In this document: in pieces, positions 43,933 to 52,610 of the stretch | Numbering within the stretch: position 1 is the first letter of the stretch | Layout of the letters: each line of letters starts with the position of its first letter | From: Pseudodesulfovibrio profundus | Lineage (GTDB): Bacteria > Desulfobacterota > Desulfovibrionia > Desulfovibrionales > Desulfovibrionaceae | Assembly: GCF_900217235.1 (NCBI RefSeq) | Contig: NZ_LT907975.1 | Location: 3,199,001-3,263,000, forward strand | DNA: 64,000 bases | Reading direction: 5' to 3' | Position numbers and translations under genes: made by a program | Notes under the pieces: generated by a model | Database searches by the model: none | What the model was told of the DNA's origin: nothing | Seen by the model: only the letters and a program-made list of their open reading frames with translations

Positions 43933-45162
43933 ATGAAAATGGATACGCAACGTTCTTTTCTTTTGCTTCAAGGCCCTCAGAGTCGTTTTTTCAAATGGTT
44001 GGGTGAAGCTTTGGTAGCTGCAGGGCATAGGGTTGCGAAGGTCAATTTTTGCGGTGGGGATGTTTTCTCCTGGCCATGGTCTCATACTCGGATTTTCAAT
44101 AAGCCCAAAAGCAAGTGGGCTGCCCATGTACGATCTCTTATCGACGAGCTGGGTGTGACTGATTTGCTGCTTTTCGGTGATCGCAGGCAGTTTCATGCAG
44201 AAGCCATATCGGTGGCCCGGGGAGCTGGCGTCCGAGTTTATGTCTTCGAAGAGGGGTATTTGCAGCCAGACTGTATTACTTTTGAAGAGAACGGAGTTAA
44301 TGCGGCTTCGAGGATTCCGCGAACAGCTGAAGGCATCCGGGAATTGGGTGAAAAGCTGCCTCCTCTTCCGCGTTTGCCAGTGGTCGGCAATTCCCTGAAA
44401 AGGCGGGTGCTTGACACGGTGCTGCATCATGTTGGCAATACGGTTCTGTGGTGTGTGTTCCCTTTTTATCGGACGCATCGGCCCTACATCATCGGGCGGG
44501 AGTTGATGGGGTGGATTCCCAGATACTATCGTCGTGTTGAACGAGCAACCAAAGCCGTAGCCAAACAAGAGGCTTTGCTGTCTGACGGAACGCCTTTTTT
44601 CCTTTATCCGTTGCAACTGGATTCAGATTTCCAGATGCGTTTGAACTCATCTTTCACAGACGTACCGGATGCCATCCGAAACGTCATGGCATCGTTTGCA
44701 GCAGGTGCTCCTTCAGAGGCCAAATTGGTTATAAAAAACCATCCGCTGGATAATGGCATGATCCCATATGAAAAGCATATTGAAAGCTGGATCGGGCTGT
44801 TGGGGTTGGAGGACAGGGTGGTTTATCTAGATGGTGGGGACGGGAAGCTGCTCATGGATTCGTGTGAAGGGGTTGTCGTCGTCAACAGTACAATGGGGTT
44901 GGAGGCCATGATAGCTGGTCGTCCGGTGTATTGTTTGGGCCAGGCTGTGTATGCTATGCCGGGACTTGCCGTAACAACTCAGGATTGTCTGCTAGATGAT
45001 TTTTGGAAGAGTCCGATTCATGCTGACGAAGGACTTGTTAATACCTTCCTCAAGGTTTTATCCCATGGAGCTTTGGTGAGAGGCAATTTTTATACAGATG
45101 AAGGGATTTCGGTTGCAATCGAAGGCGTCATGTCCCGACTTGGTGCAAACCTGAAAGGCTAA
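43933..45162 (+). CDS. KpsS-like capsule lipid Kdo transferase (RkpJ-like)
   Basis: A 409-residue Capsule_synth-family protein. FLLLQGPQSRFFKWLGEAL at the start, VYVFEEGYLQPDCITFEENG near 100, LVIKNHPLDNGM near 263 and VVVVNSTMGLEAMIAGRPVY near 312 are the KpsS pattern. In E. coli KpsS adds the first Kdo to the lipid acceptor of group 2 capsules; RkpJ is the related protein of the rkp set. Here the acceptor is plausibly the PKS-derived lipid. Start at 43933 or, equally likely, at the ATG 43939. Confidence 0.85.
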   Translation: MKMDTQRSFLLLQGPQSRFFKWLGEALVAAGHRVAKVNFCGGDVFSWPWSHTRIFNKPKSKWAAHVRSLIDELGVTDLLLFGDRRQFHAEAISVARGAGVRVYVFEEGYLQPDCITFEENGVNAASRIPRTAEGIRELGEKLPPLPRLPVVGNSLKRRVLDTVLHHVGNTVLWCVFPFYRTHRPYIIGRELMGWIPRYYRRVERATKAVAKQEALLSDGTPFFLYPLQLDSDFQMRLNSSFTDVPDAIRNVMASFAAGAPSEAKLVIKNHPLDNGMIPYEKHIESWIGLLGLEDRVVYLDGGDGKLLMDSCEGVVVVNSTMGLEAMIAGRPVYCLGQAVYAMPGLAVTTQDCLLDDFWKSPIHADEGLVNTFLKVLSHGALVRGNFYTDEGISVAIEGVMSRLGANLKG

Positions 45163-45165
45163 AGT

Positions 45166-45762
45166 GTGGAGGCGAGATTGGATTTTAGACCGGCAGAGCG
45201 GGAAAACGCTTCAGTATTGAGCACCATCATTCAGGATACGTCCGGAGGGTTGGTTGACTACATACTCACGGGCATAATTCCTTTTACCAAACCGCATCAA
45301 ATCCTTCAGTCGCAGGTTATAAGCGAAGATTCTCTTTACAGCTATCGGCACATGCTTGTGTGTGAAGATGAAGGCGAAATCCTGGGGCTACTTTATGCGT
45401 ACCCCTGGGATGCCCACAAGGCTTCGGGTATGACGAAGAGATATCTTTCCAAAGAGAGGTATGCCGTTGTCGAAGAACTTTTGAATTCAGCTGAAGATAA
45501 CTCTCTTTTTATCAATACCTTTTGGGTGGCTGAAAAATATCGCGGCACAGGGCTGGCCGATGTTCTTATGGATATTGCTGCTGATTGGGCAGAGATAGAG
45601 AAGTTGAGTCGCCTCAGTCTGCATGTCTGGAAAGCCAATGAGCGGGCAGTCAAATTCTATAGGCGCCATGGTTTTTCTCAGACGCGCTCTTTTTCTTTTC
45701 CGGATCATAAACTGCTCCACCATAAGACGGAAAAGCTTCAAATGTGCAAGGAGTTGGCATGA
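45166..45762 (+). CDS. GNAT-family acyltransferase of the capsule-lipid set
   Basis: A 198-residue GNAT protein. NTFWVAEKYRGTGLADVLMD near 110 is the CoA-binding loop and WKANERAVKFYRRHGF near 165 the C-terminal part. GTG start with AAGG upstream. It is inserted between the KpsS-like and reductase genes and coupled to the latter (ATGA). Bacterial ceramide synthase is a GNAT-like enzyme that N-acylates sphingoid bases, so N-acylation of the product lipid is one reading; ordinary N-acetylation of an amino sugar is another. Confidence 0.8.
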   Translation: MEARLDFRPAERENASVLSTIIQDTSGGLVDYILTGIIPFTKPHQILQSQVISEDSLYSYRHMLVCEDEGEILGLLYAYPWDAHKASGMTKRYLSKERYAVVEELLNSAEDNSLFINTFWVAEKYRGTGLADVLMDIAADWAEIEKLSRLSLHVWKANERAVKFYRRHGFSQTRSFSFPDHKLLHHKTEKLQMCKELA

Positions 45763-46559
45763 GCCCGCGGCATATTCTTATAACCGGTGCCACGGGCGGC
45801 GTTGGCCGCGCACTTGCTTTGGAATATGCCAAGCCTGGAGTGGTTTTGAGCTTGACGGGTCGATCACAAGAACAACTTGAGCTTTTGTCTGCCCTGTGCA
45901 TAGAGGCTGGTGCCGAAGTGCGGGCTACCGTGCTCGACATCCGGGACAGCGAAGCTGTTCGGCAGTGGGTGATTGCAGCGGACGATGACCAACCCGTTGA
46001 TCTTGTGTTTGCTAATGCAGGAGTTTCCTCGGCTATTCAATCTGATGGCTCTGGTGAACTCTTTGATGATACCATGCGGCTTTTCGAAGTGAATACGATC
46101 GGATCTGTGGCGACGGTTCACCCTTTGGCGGACCGGATGCGTGAGCGTGGTCATGGACAGATTGTTCTTATAAGCTCATTGAGCGGCTTGCGCGGCTTTC
46201 CAAGTACTCCGGCCTATAGTGCCAGCAAGGCTGCAGTCCGCACATACGGCAAAGGTCTCCGTGGCTGGCTGGTTAAGTACGGAGTCAAGGTCAACGTCGT
46301 CACAATGGGGTTTGTGGAGTCGCCCATGAGTGAGCGCTATGTGGGGGCCAAACCCTTTAGCTGCAGCGCTGGCGAGGCTGCCAGGAAGATTCGTAAAGGT
46401 ATTGAGCGCGATCGTGCTGAAGTTATTTTCCCCTTCATACTCGCAGTGGGTATTTGGAGTCTGGGGTTGTTGATTGAACCTGTGGCAAACTGGGTACTCA
46501 ATAAATTCTTTGGTTGCAGCGTACTCCCTGACAACGACTCGTCCTTGGGGAACAAATAA
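45759..46559 (+). CDS. rkpH: Short-chain dehydrogenase/reductase (RkpH-like)
   Basis: A 266-residue SDR. The NAD(P) loop is GATGGVGRA near residue 10, NAG near 86 (FANAGVSS), the catalytic Ser is in LISSLSG, and YSASK carries Tyr and Lys near 155. A C-terminal hydrophobic helix (FILAVGIWSLGLLIEPVA) suggests membrane contact, as in 3-ketosphinganine reductases. It probably reduces the 3-keto product of the oxoamine synthase. ATG 45759 overlaps the GNAT stop, with AAGGAG upstream. Counterpart of RkpH. Confidence 0.85.
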   Translation: MSPRHILITGATGGVGRALALEYAKPGVVLSLTGRSQEQLELLSALCIEAGAEVRATVLDIRDSEAVRQWVIAADDDQPVDLVFANAGVSSAIQSDGSGELFDDTMRLFEVNTIGSVATVHPLADRMRERGHGQIVLISSLSGLRGFPSTPAYSASKAAVRTYGKGLRGWLVKYGVKVNVVTMGFVESPMSERYVGAKPFSCSAGEAARKIRKGIERDRAEVIFPFILAVGIWSLGLLIEPVANWVLNKFFGCSVLPDNDSSLGNK

Positions 46560-46562
46560 CTC

Positions 46563-48101
46563 ATGCTGGCTGTCCTTTTCCCATATATAGTCGTTGTGGG
46601 CGTATCGCTTTGGCTTAATCGTCTGGACGTCAAGCAGTGCCGAGCTCGCTTCGACCTTATAGTGGACGGCACCCCTCTCATGCTTGTTTCCGTTTTGTAC
46701 TCGGTTATGGTCGTTTCAACGGGGCGCCCATTGTTTTCCGGTGTGCTTGTTCTCGGTGGGGCGCTGCTGTTGTTTGCCGTTAATCGACTCAAGCTTTCCC
46801 AGTTCAAAGAGCCGCTCGTATTTGTCGATTTTGGACTTTTTGCCCAAATGATTCGGCATCCACGCTTTTACTTCCCTTACATATTCCCTCTGCCCGTGGT
46901 TGGAACTGTAGCTTTCCTGATTGCAGTAATGGCTCTTCTGTACTGGCTGCAACCTCCACTTACTCCAGAATTTCAGTGGTTGCCACGAATCATGTTTGCC
47001 TTCGTGTTGCTCCCGGTCGTCTTTGCTCTGTGCTGTTATTCTGGCGGTGGAAAAGAACTCGTCCACAGAATGCTTGCCAGGAGAAAGCCGACATTTGATC
47101 CCAACACCGATTTTGAGAATTTGGGTTTGACCGGTTCTTTACTGGTCCACTCTTTGGCTCACATTCATCGGGAAGGGAAGGATGGCAAGAGTGGCCCCAT
47201 GCTCTCTGACGGGCCTTCTCCGCACTGTGTATGGAGTGAAGACGCGCTGGCTCCTATCTCTGAACCCAAGCCGCACGTGGTGTTGGTTCAGGCTGAGTCT
47301 TTTTTCGATATCCGCCGTATTGATGACACTATCGACAAGTCCATCTTCGCCAATTACGATCGGTTGAGCAAACAAGGACTTTCCGGCCAAATGGAAGTCG
47401 CTGCCCACGGGGCGTATACCATGCGCACCGAGTTTTCCGTGCTTACCGGCATTCCCAACAACAAACTTGGGACCGACTGCATGAATCCCTATCTCATGGC
47501 AGCACAACGTCCTGTGTGGAGCTTGGCTCACCACTATAAGAGTCAAGGATATCGTTGTATTTGCGTGCATCCGTATGACTTGAAGTTTTTTAGGCGTGAT
47601 AAAGTAATGCCCAATTTGGGGTTTGACGAACTGCACGGAGAGGGAGTACTCGAAAGAGCAAAGCGATACGGCCCTTATGTCAGTGACGAAGCCGTGGCAG
47701 AACACGTGATCTCGCTTTTGGATAACGCCATTGAACCATTGTTCATCTTCGCCATTACGGTGGAGGCGCATGGACCATGGGAGGATGGACGGTTTGATGG
47801 GATTTGCGAAGTGCCCGGAAAAGGCAGGCTGGCCGAAGAGGGTGAAGGGCCGTTGTCGATGTACTTGAGACACTTGTCCAGCGCAGATGAAATGTTGGAA
47901 ATGATGGGTCGGCATCTGAGTAAGCTGACCGTGTGCCGCATTGGTTTTTACGGTGATCATATCGGCTCTATCCCGAACGGCAAATGCGGCAGGGTTGATA
48001 CTGACTATATAGTTTGGGGCTCAGGTCTTGCAGAGGGATCTCGACAAAAGATAAAGTGTGAAGAGATGGGAGAATTACTTCTGTCGAAAGGGCGAATGTA
48101 A
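46563..48101 (+). CDS. rkpI: LtaS/sulfatase-fold membrane enzyme (RkpI-like)
   Basis: A 512-residue inner-membrane protein with about four N-terminal helices and a large sulfatase-fold domain facing the periplasm. Metal-site and catalytic landmarks: VQAESFFDIRR near 245, the nucleophile Thr in GAYTMRTEFSVLTGIP near 286, and FYGDHIGSIP near 462. Relatives transfer phosphoglycerol or phosphoethanolamine from phospholipids. In rhizobia RkpI belongs to the capsule-lipid set but its reaction is unproven. Here it may add a phospho-group to the amino-alcohol lipid. Confidence 0.8.
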   Translation: MLAVLFPYIVVVGVSLWLNRLDVKQCRARFDLIVDGTPLMLVSVLYSVMVVSTGRPLFSGVLVLGGALLLFAVNRLKLSQFKEPLVFVDFGLFAQMIRHPRFYFPYIFPLPVVGTVAFLIAVMALLYWLQPPLTPEFQWLPRIMFAFVLLPVVFALCCYSGGGKELVHRMLARRKPTFDPNTDFENLGLTGSLLVHSLAHIHREGKDGKSGPMLSDGPSPHCVWSEDALAPISEPKPHVVLVQAESFFDIRRIDDTIDKSIFANYDRLSKQGLSGQMEVAAHGAYTMRTEFSVLTGIPNNKLGTDCMNPYLMAAQRPVWSLAHHYKSQGYRCICVHPYDLKFFRRDKVMPNLGFDELHGEGVLERAKRYGPYVSDEAVAEHVISLLDNAIEPLFIFAITVEAHGPWEDGRFDGICEVPGKGRLAEEGEGPLSMYLRHLSSADEMLEMMGRHLSKLTVCRIGFYGDHIGSIPNGKCGRVDTDYIVWGSGLAEGSRQKIKCEEMGELLLSKGRM

Positions 48102-48105
48102 AAAA

Positions 48106-48906
48106 ATGTTTAATGACATAAGGATAGCCAATAATTTTTGGGAAGCCTTGCAATTGCAGATTCGGGTGATTTACGCACTCATGCTTCGTGAAACAAAGAC
48201 GATGTACGGGCGTAGCTCGTTCGGCTATCTTTGGGTCATTGTGCAGACAGCCTTTGGCATTGTCGTTTTTTGGGGGATTCGTGAGGTCATGGGGGCGAAA
48301 ACGGAAGGTATTCCGATTCCTGTTTTTTTGATTACCGGTTTTACTGCCTGGAATCTGTTTAGCGATTCACTTAATAAGCTTATGGCTGCCGTCAACGCAA
48401 ACACCGCTTTATTATACTATTCAAAAGTGCGTCATTTTGATTTGTTTCTTTCTAGGGTCCTTCTTTGCGGGGCAACGAATCTTGTTGTGCTTGTCTTGAT
48501 GTTGACCGCTGCAGATTTTGCAAACATTGATATTAGAGTATCCAATTTGTACCCATTTATTGTCGCTTGGATGCTGCTCATGGCAATTGGATCAGGTTTA
48601 GGAATGATGTGCTGCGGGCTCCAGCGTTACTTACCCAGTGTGGGCATTTTGGTTTCTATGATTCTGCGGATTGCATTATTTATCTCTGGTGTTATTTTCC
48701 CCTACTCTGCAATTCCAGCAGACTACCAGTTTCTTGCAGAAATGAATCCCATCTTTCATTTGATAGAGTACTCTAGGGAATCGTTTTCTTATTCCTACAC
48801 TGTCAGTTTTGTGGATCTCCGAATGGTAAGCATGGTTGCCTTGATGTGCCTCCTAGCTGGTTTTTTGGTCGAAACTGGAACGCGAAAGAAAGTGGATCTT
48901 GTATGA
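48106..48906 (+). CDS. kpsM: Capsule exporter permease
   Basis: An ABC-2 type permease (266 aa) with six helices, e.g. FGIVVFWGIREVMG, PVFLITGFTAWNLF, NLVVLVLMLTAADF and MLLMAIGSGLGMM. The N-terminal FGYLWVIVQTAFGI and the late FPYSAIPADYQFLAEMNPIFH (in part PYSAIPADYQFLAEMNPI) are typical of KpsM/Wzm capsule exporters. With KpsT it moves the lipid-linked polysaccharide across the inner membrane. ATG 48106 lies five bases after the preceding stop; the region is AT-rich compared with its neighbours. Confidence 0.92.
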   Translation: MFNDIRIANNFWEALQLQIRVIYALMLRETKTMYGRSSFGYLWVIVQTAFGIVVFWGIREVMGAKTEGIPIPVFLITGFTAWNLFSDSLNKLMAAVNANTALLYYSKVRHFDLFLSRVLLCGATNLVVLVLMLTAADFANIDIRVSNLYPFIVAWMLLMAIGSGLGMMCCGLQRYLPSVGILVSMILRIALFISGVIFPYSAIPADYQFLAEMNPIFHLIEYSRESFSYSYTVSFVDLRMVSMVALMCLLAGFLVETGTRKKVDLV

Positions 48907-49550
48907 TTGAAGCAATCCGGCTCACCAAGAAGTATAAAACCAAGGGGCAAGACAACGTCGTTATTGATGACGTTTCGTTTTCTTTACCAATGGGGACAAA
49001 TGTCGGTTTTCTAGGGAGGAACGGTGCTGGTAAGTCGACGTTGCTGCGACTGCTTAGTGGGGTTGAAAAGCCGACACGGGGTGTTGTTAGGAAAGAGGGA
49101 ACCATTTCATGGCCGATAGGCTTTAGCGGAGGCTTCCAGGGAAGCATGAGCGGGTACGATAATGTCCGCTTTGTGTGTCGCATTTACGGGGCAGTCTTTG
49201 AGGATGTGATCGATTTTATTTTGTCCTTCAGTGAGCTTGGGGAATATTTATATATGCCGATTGCCTCTTATTCATCCGGCATGCGGGCGAAATTGGCCTT
49301 TGGGTTGAGTATGGCGATCGACTTTAATTATTATCTGATTGATGAAGTCACGGCAGTGGGCGATGCGTCTTTTAAAAAAAAGAGTACGGCAGAGTTTAAT
49401 AAACGCAAAGAACACTCAACCCTCGTCGTTGTATCGCATAATGCTCAAACCATTAAGAGAATGTGCGACAAGGTTATTGTCTTGGATCAGGGCAAGTTGA
49501 TTGAGTTTGATTCCGTGGGAGAAGGGATCAAGTATTACAGCGCGCTGTAG
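48903..49550 (+). CDS. kpsT: Capsule exporter ATP-binding protein
   Basis: ABC ATPase (215 aa) of the KpsT type. Walker A GRNGAGKST near residue 38, signature YSSGMRAKLAFG near 135 and Walker B YYLIDEVTAVGD near 157 are intact; the H-loop is VVVSHNAQT near 187. It lacks the C-terminal glycan-recognition domain of long Wzt proteins, as in group 2 capsules. The ATG overlaps the kpsM stop (ATGA). Confidence 0.94.
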   Translation: MIEAIRLTKKYKTKGQDNVVIDDVSFSLPMGTNVGFLGRNGAGKSTLLRLLSGVEKPTRGVVRKEGTISWPIGFSGGFQGSMSGYDNVRFVCRIYGAVFEDVIDFILSFSELGEYLYMPIASYSSGMRAKLAFGLSMAIDFNYYLIDEVTAVGDASFKKKSTAEFNKRKEHSTLVVVSHNAQTIKRMCDKVIVLDQGKLIEFDSVGEGIKYYSAL

Positions 49551-49570
49551 TCTCGTAAGGTGGAACCACT

Positions 49571-50644
49571 ATGAAGAAAATACAATTAATTGCCCTTTTG
49601 ATACTGTTATGCCTGCCAGTATGCTATTATTTGGTTGTCGCCACTGATATGTACGCATCTACGGCGAAATTTTCAGTTCGCAGCAGTGACTTAGGCTCAA
49701 GCAGCAGTTTGCTTTCTCTGGTTACAGGGGTGGGGTCTGGAGGAAAAGAAAACGCATACTTGTTGGTTGAGTTCATTGAATCCGAAGCGATGTTGAAGCA
49801 GGTCGATGGCAACCTGAACATTCGTGAGCATTATTCCGATATGAGCAGGGATATCGTGTCTCGCTTGATGACGGATGCACCAATGGAAGATTTTTTGGAA
49901 TACTGGCTTTCCATAGTCCGAGTCAGTTATGACAGCCAGGCGAGCATCGTGACTGTGGAGGCGCGTGCTTATACGCCAGAAATGGCGCAGAGAGTGGCTG
50001 AAGCGGTATTGGATGTCAGCGAAGCGTTTCTGAACAGGATGAATGATCGGTTGCAGCGAGATACTTTGCTGCAGGCTCAAAAAGAGCTGGAGAATGCTGA
50101 AATTCGTTATGCCAAAGCGCGTCAGGCTCTTAATGCTTTTCGGGTAGTCACCTCCGAGCTGGACCCCAAGGCAACTGCTGCTGCTCGGGTCGGAATAGTC
50201 GCAGGCCTCGAAGCTAAGATATCTGCCTTACAGGTTGAGTATGATACCAAAAAGCAGATAATGACAGAAAATAGCCTGCCTGTTCGGATTCTGGAGAAAA
50301 ACATCTTGGAATTTCAGGATCAATTGCATGAAGAGAAATTGAAGATGACTGGGCAAGCCGGCCCGGAGATATTGAATTTCTTGGAAGAATATGAGACGCT
50401 CAGTCTTGAAAATGAGTTTGCTCAAAATTACTATATTTCAGCTCTAAGCTCTTTGGAGACATCTCGGGTACAAAGCGAGAGTCAGACGGTTTATTTGGAG
50501 GCATTTCAGCGGCCAGCAGTGCCGGATTGGCCCGTGTATCCAGAAAGGTTCAAAAATGCACTTCTTTCAATCATAGTGGTGGTGGGAATGTACTCGTTGC
50601 TGTTGTTTATTTTTGCTGCTGTAAAAGAGCATATTGGTGTGTAG
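49571..50644 (+). CDS. kpsE: Capsule export inner-membrane/periplasmic adaptor
   Basis: A 357-residue PCP-family protein. A membrane helix at residues 4-23 (IQLIALLILLCLPVCYYLVV), a large periplasmic part rich in coiled coil (about residues 155-300), and a second helix near 328-352 (LLSIIVVVGMYSLLLFIFAA). The PDWPVYPERFKNALL element before the second helix is a family signature. It links KpsMT to the KpsD outer-membrane channel. AAGG precedes the ATG. Confidence 0.9.
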   Translation: MKKIQLIALLILLCLPVCYYLVVATDMYASTAKFSVRSSDLGSSSSLLSLVTGVGSGGKENAYLLVEFIESEAMLKQVDGNLNIREHYSDMSRDIVSRLMTDAPMEDFLEYWLSIVRVSYDSQASIVTVEARAYTPEMAQRVAEAVLDVSEAFLNRMNDRLQRDTLLQAQKELENAEIRYAKARQALNAFRVVTSELDPKATAAARVGIVAGLEAKISALQVEYDTKKQIMTENSLPVRILEKNILEFQDQLHEEKLKMTGQAGPEILNFLEEYETLSLENEFAQNYYISALSSLETSRVQSESQTVYLEAFQRPAVPDWPVYPERFKNALLSIIVVVGMYSLLLFIFAAVKEHIGV

Positions 50645-50648
50645 GTAT

Positions 50649-52463
50649 ATGAATTATAATCGTTTTATAGTCATAATTTTTGCAATATTAGTCATGGTGA
50701 CCAATGCGGTGGCTTTTGATGCGACCCGGCAGCTCTATCTGCCCAATTCACAAGAAGTGCAGATTACGCCTCAGCAAGTGAATTCGAGAACTGCCGGGGA
50801 AGAGGCCCCAGATGAAAGTGCATCTCCAGCACAGCAGTCGGAAACATTCAGGGGCGTCACGATTCCTCCTTCGCATTCTTATGATCCTTCCCAGCATCGT
50901 AGCTTAGGGCAATCTATCAATGTAAACACTTTCCGTCCTGAATCGATGAAAGAAGCAGGCCCACTCGATCAGTTGCCCGTTTTTGGGGCCAACATGTTTA
51001 ATGGGAACTTTGCAGGCACTTACTACGATGAGCGTAATCCAGCATATGTTATCCAGTATGGTGACAGGATTAGTGTTCGGGTGTGGGGTGCTTTTAACTA
51101 CGAGCAAGAACTGGTCGTGGACAGGTTGGGCAATATATTTATTCCGAGCGTCGGCCCGGTGAAGGTCATGGGCATTTCCAGCGGGAGCCTGGAAGGCGTT
51201 GTCCGTGGCGCTATTAATGGAGTCTACGCAAACCAGTATTATGATGCGTATATTAGCTTGATGACCGTTCATCCCATGTCGGTGTTCGTTTCTGGTAATA
51301 TTGTTTCTCCAGGACGGTATGCGGGTGGGACAACAGATTCAATTTTGTACTACCTTGATCTTGCTGGGGGCATTGATCCTTTCCGTGGTTCATTTCGTGA
51401 TATTGATATTGTTCGTAAAGGCCGGGTTGTTGAAAAGCTCGATCTTTACGAGTTTATCATGCAAGGCAGCCTTGGTGTTTCTTCCTTGCAGCGTGGCGAT
51501 GTCATCGTGGTCAAGGAACGCGGGATAAGTGTGGCTGCAATAGGCCAGGTACGGACGCAGGCATGGTTTGAGTTCACAAGTCAAGTTGTTCGTGGCTCGG
51601 AGCTCATGAAGTACGCACTGCCTATGCCCGAGGTCTCACACGTCAGCGTGCGCGGTTATAGAAATGGTTCTCCAATGAATGCCTACCTCGAACTCAGTGA
51701 GTTTGAGGAATTAGCTGTGCGGGATAGTGATGTCATTGAATTCGTTTCTGACGCACCCAGTGACACGCTGTCCATATATGCTGAAGGTGAGCTTGAGGGG
51801 CAGTCGCATTACTTGGTGAAAAAGGGAACTCGGTTGCATGACTTGCTTAACCACCTGGAAGTGGACGCAAATACTGCTGCATTGGATGCAATCCACCTAA
51901 AAAGAGTGACTGTGGCTCAACGGCAAGCCCAGGCCTTAGCGGATTCTCTCTTCCGCCTGGAACAAAATGCGTTGACGTCATCTTCAGATAGTGTGGAAGA
52001 GGCTGGTATTCGCGTGAAGGAAGCCGAATTGATTGGTCGCTTTGTTGAGCGGGCAAAAAATGTCGAAATGCAGGGGATTGTGCCTGTCGTTCATGATGGT
52101 GAAATTGCGAATATCTATCTGCAGGCCAATGATGTGGTCGTTGTGCCGACGTTGAAAGATACTGTCTTGGTGACAGGCCAGGTTGTTGTTCCTGCAGCAG
52201 TAGTTTTTAATGCTGATTTTGAACTAGATGATTACATCGCCCACGCGGGTGGATTTAGTCAGAACGCCGACAAGGGAAATGTACTCGTTGCCAAAGCAAA
52301 CGGACATACTCTGAGTGCTGAAGGGCAAGAACTGCAGCCAGGGGACACCATCATGGTGCTTCCTGTCTATGAAACCAAGAGCATTCAGTTGGCAAAAGAT
52401 CTGACACAGATTTTCTTTCAGCTTGCCGTTGGCACCAGAGCCATCCTTCAACCAATATTCTAG
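50649..52463 (+). CDS. kpsD: Capsule export outer-membrane/periplasmic protein
   Basis: A 604-residue Wza/KpsD-type polysaccharide export protein. Signal peptide of about 23 residues (VIIFAILVMVTNAVA), a Poly_export domain near 135-225 (IQYGDRISVRVWGAFNYEQ in part YGDRISVRVWG; GNIFIPSVGPVKVMG), then SLBB-type repeats (VFVSGNIVSPGRYAGG; VLVTGQVVVPAAV) and a short hydrophobic C-terminus. It forms the exit path through periplasm and outer membrane. ATG 50649 chosen at the signal peptide; the gene overlaps nothing. Confidence 0.92.
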   Translation: MNYNRFIVIIFAILVMVTNAVAFDATRQLYLPNSQEVQITPQQVNSRTAGEEAPDESASPAQQSETFRGVTIPPSHSYDPSQHRSLGQSINVNTFRPESMKEAGPLDQLPVFGANMFNGNFAGTYYDERNPAYVIQYGDRISVRVWGAFNYEQELVVDRLGNIFIPSVGPVKVMGISSGSLEGVVRGAINGVYANQYYDAYISLMTVHPMSVFVSGNIVSPGRYAGGTTDSILYYLDLAGGIDPFRGSFRDIDIVRKGRVVEKLDLYEFIMQGSLGVSSLQRGDVIVVKERGISVAAIGQVRTQAWFEFTSQVVRGSELMKYALPMPEVSHVSVRGYRNGSPMNAYLELSEFEELAVRDSDVIEFVSDAPSDTLSIYAEGELEGQSHYLVKKGTRLHDLLNHLEVDANTAALDAIHLKRVTVAQRQAQALADSLFRLEQNALTSSSDSVEEAGIRVKEAELIGRFVERAKNVEMQGIVPVVHDGEIANIYLQANDVVVVPTLKDTVLVTGQVVVPAAVVFNADFELDDYIAHAGGFSQNADKGNVLVAKANGHTLSAEGQELQPGDTIMVLPVYETKSIQLAKDLTQIFFQLAVGTRAILQPIF

Positions 52464-52610
52464 CTGAGTTTCTTGTGCCGTCAGAGAGTAATTCACATTG
52501 GACAGCGCCCAATGCTTACTTTCGCTGGTGCAAATAGATCTGCGTTTTGGAGTTATGCGTCAATCAGAGTATGGAGACTGCTGCATGGCATTTGTATTAA
52601 GGCTTGAGCG

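Noticed and set aside
52464-52610. Gap before kpsC as a regulatory leader
   Set aside because: No promoter, terminator or conserved RNA pattern could be supported.
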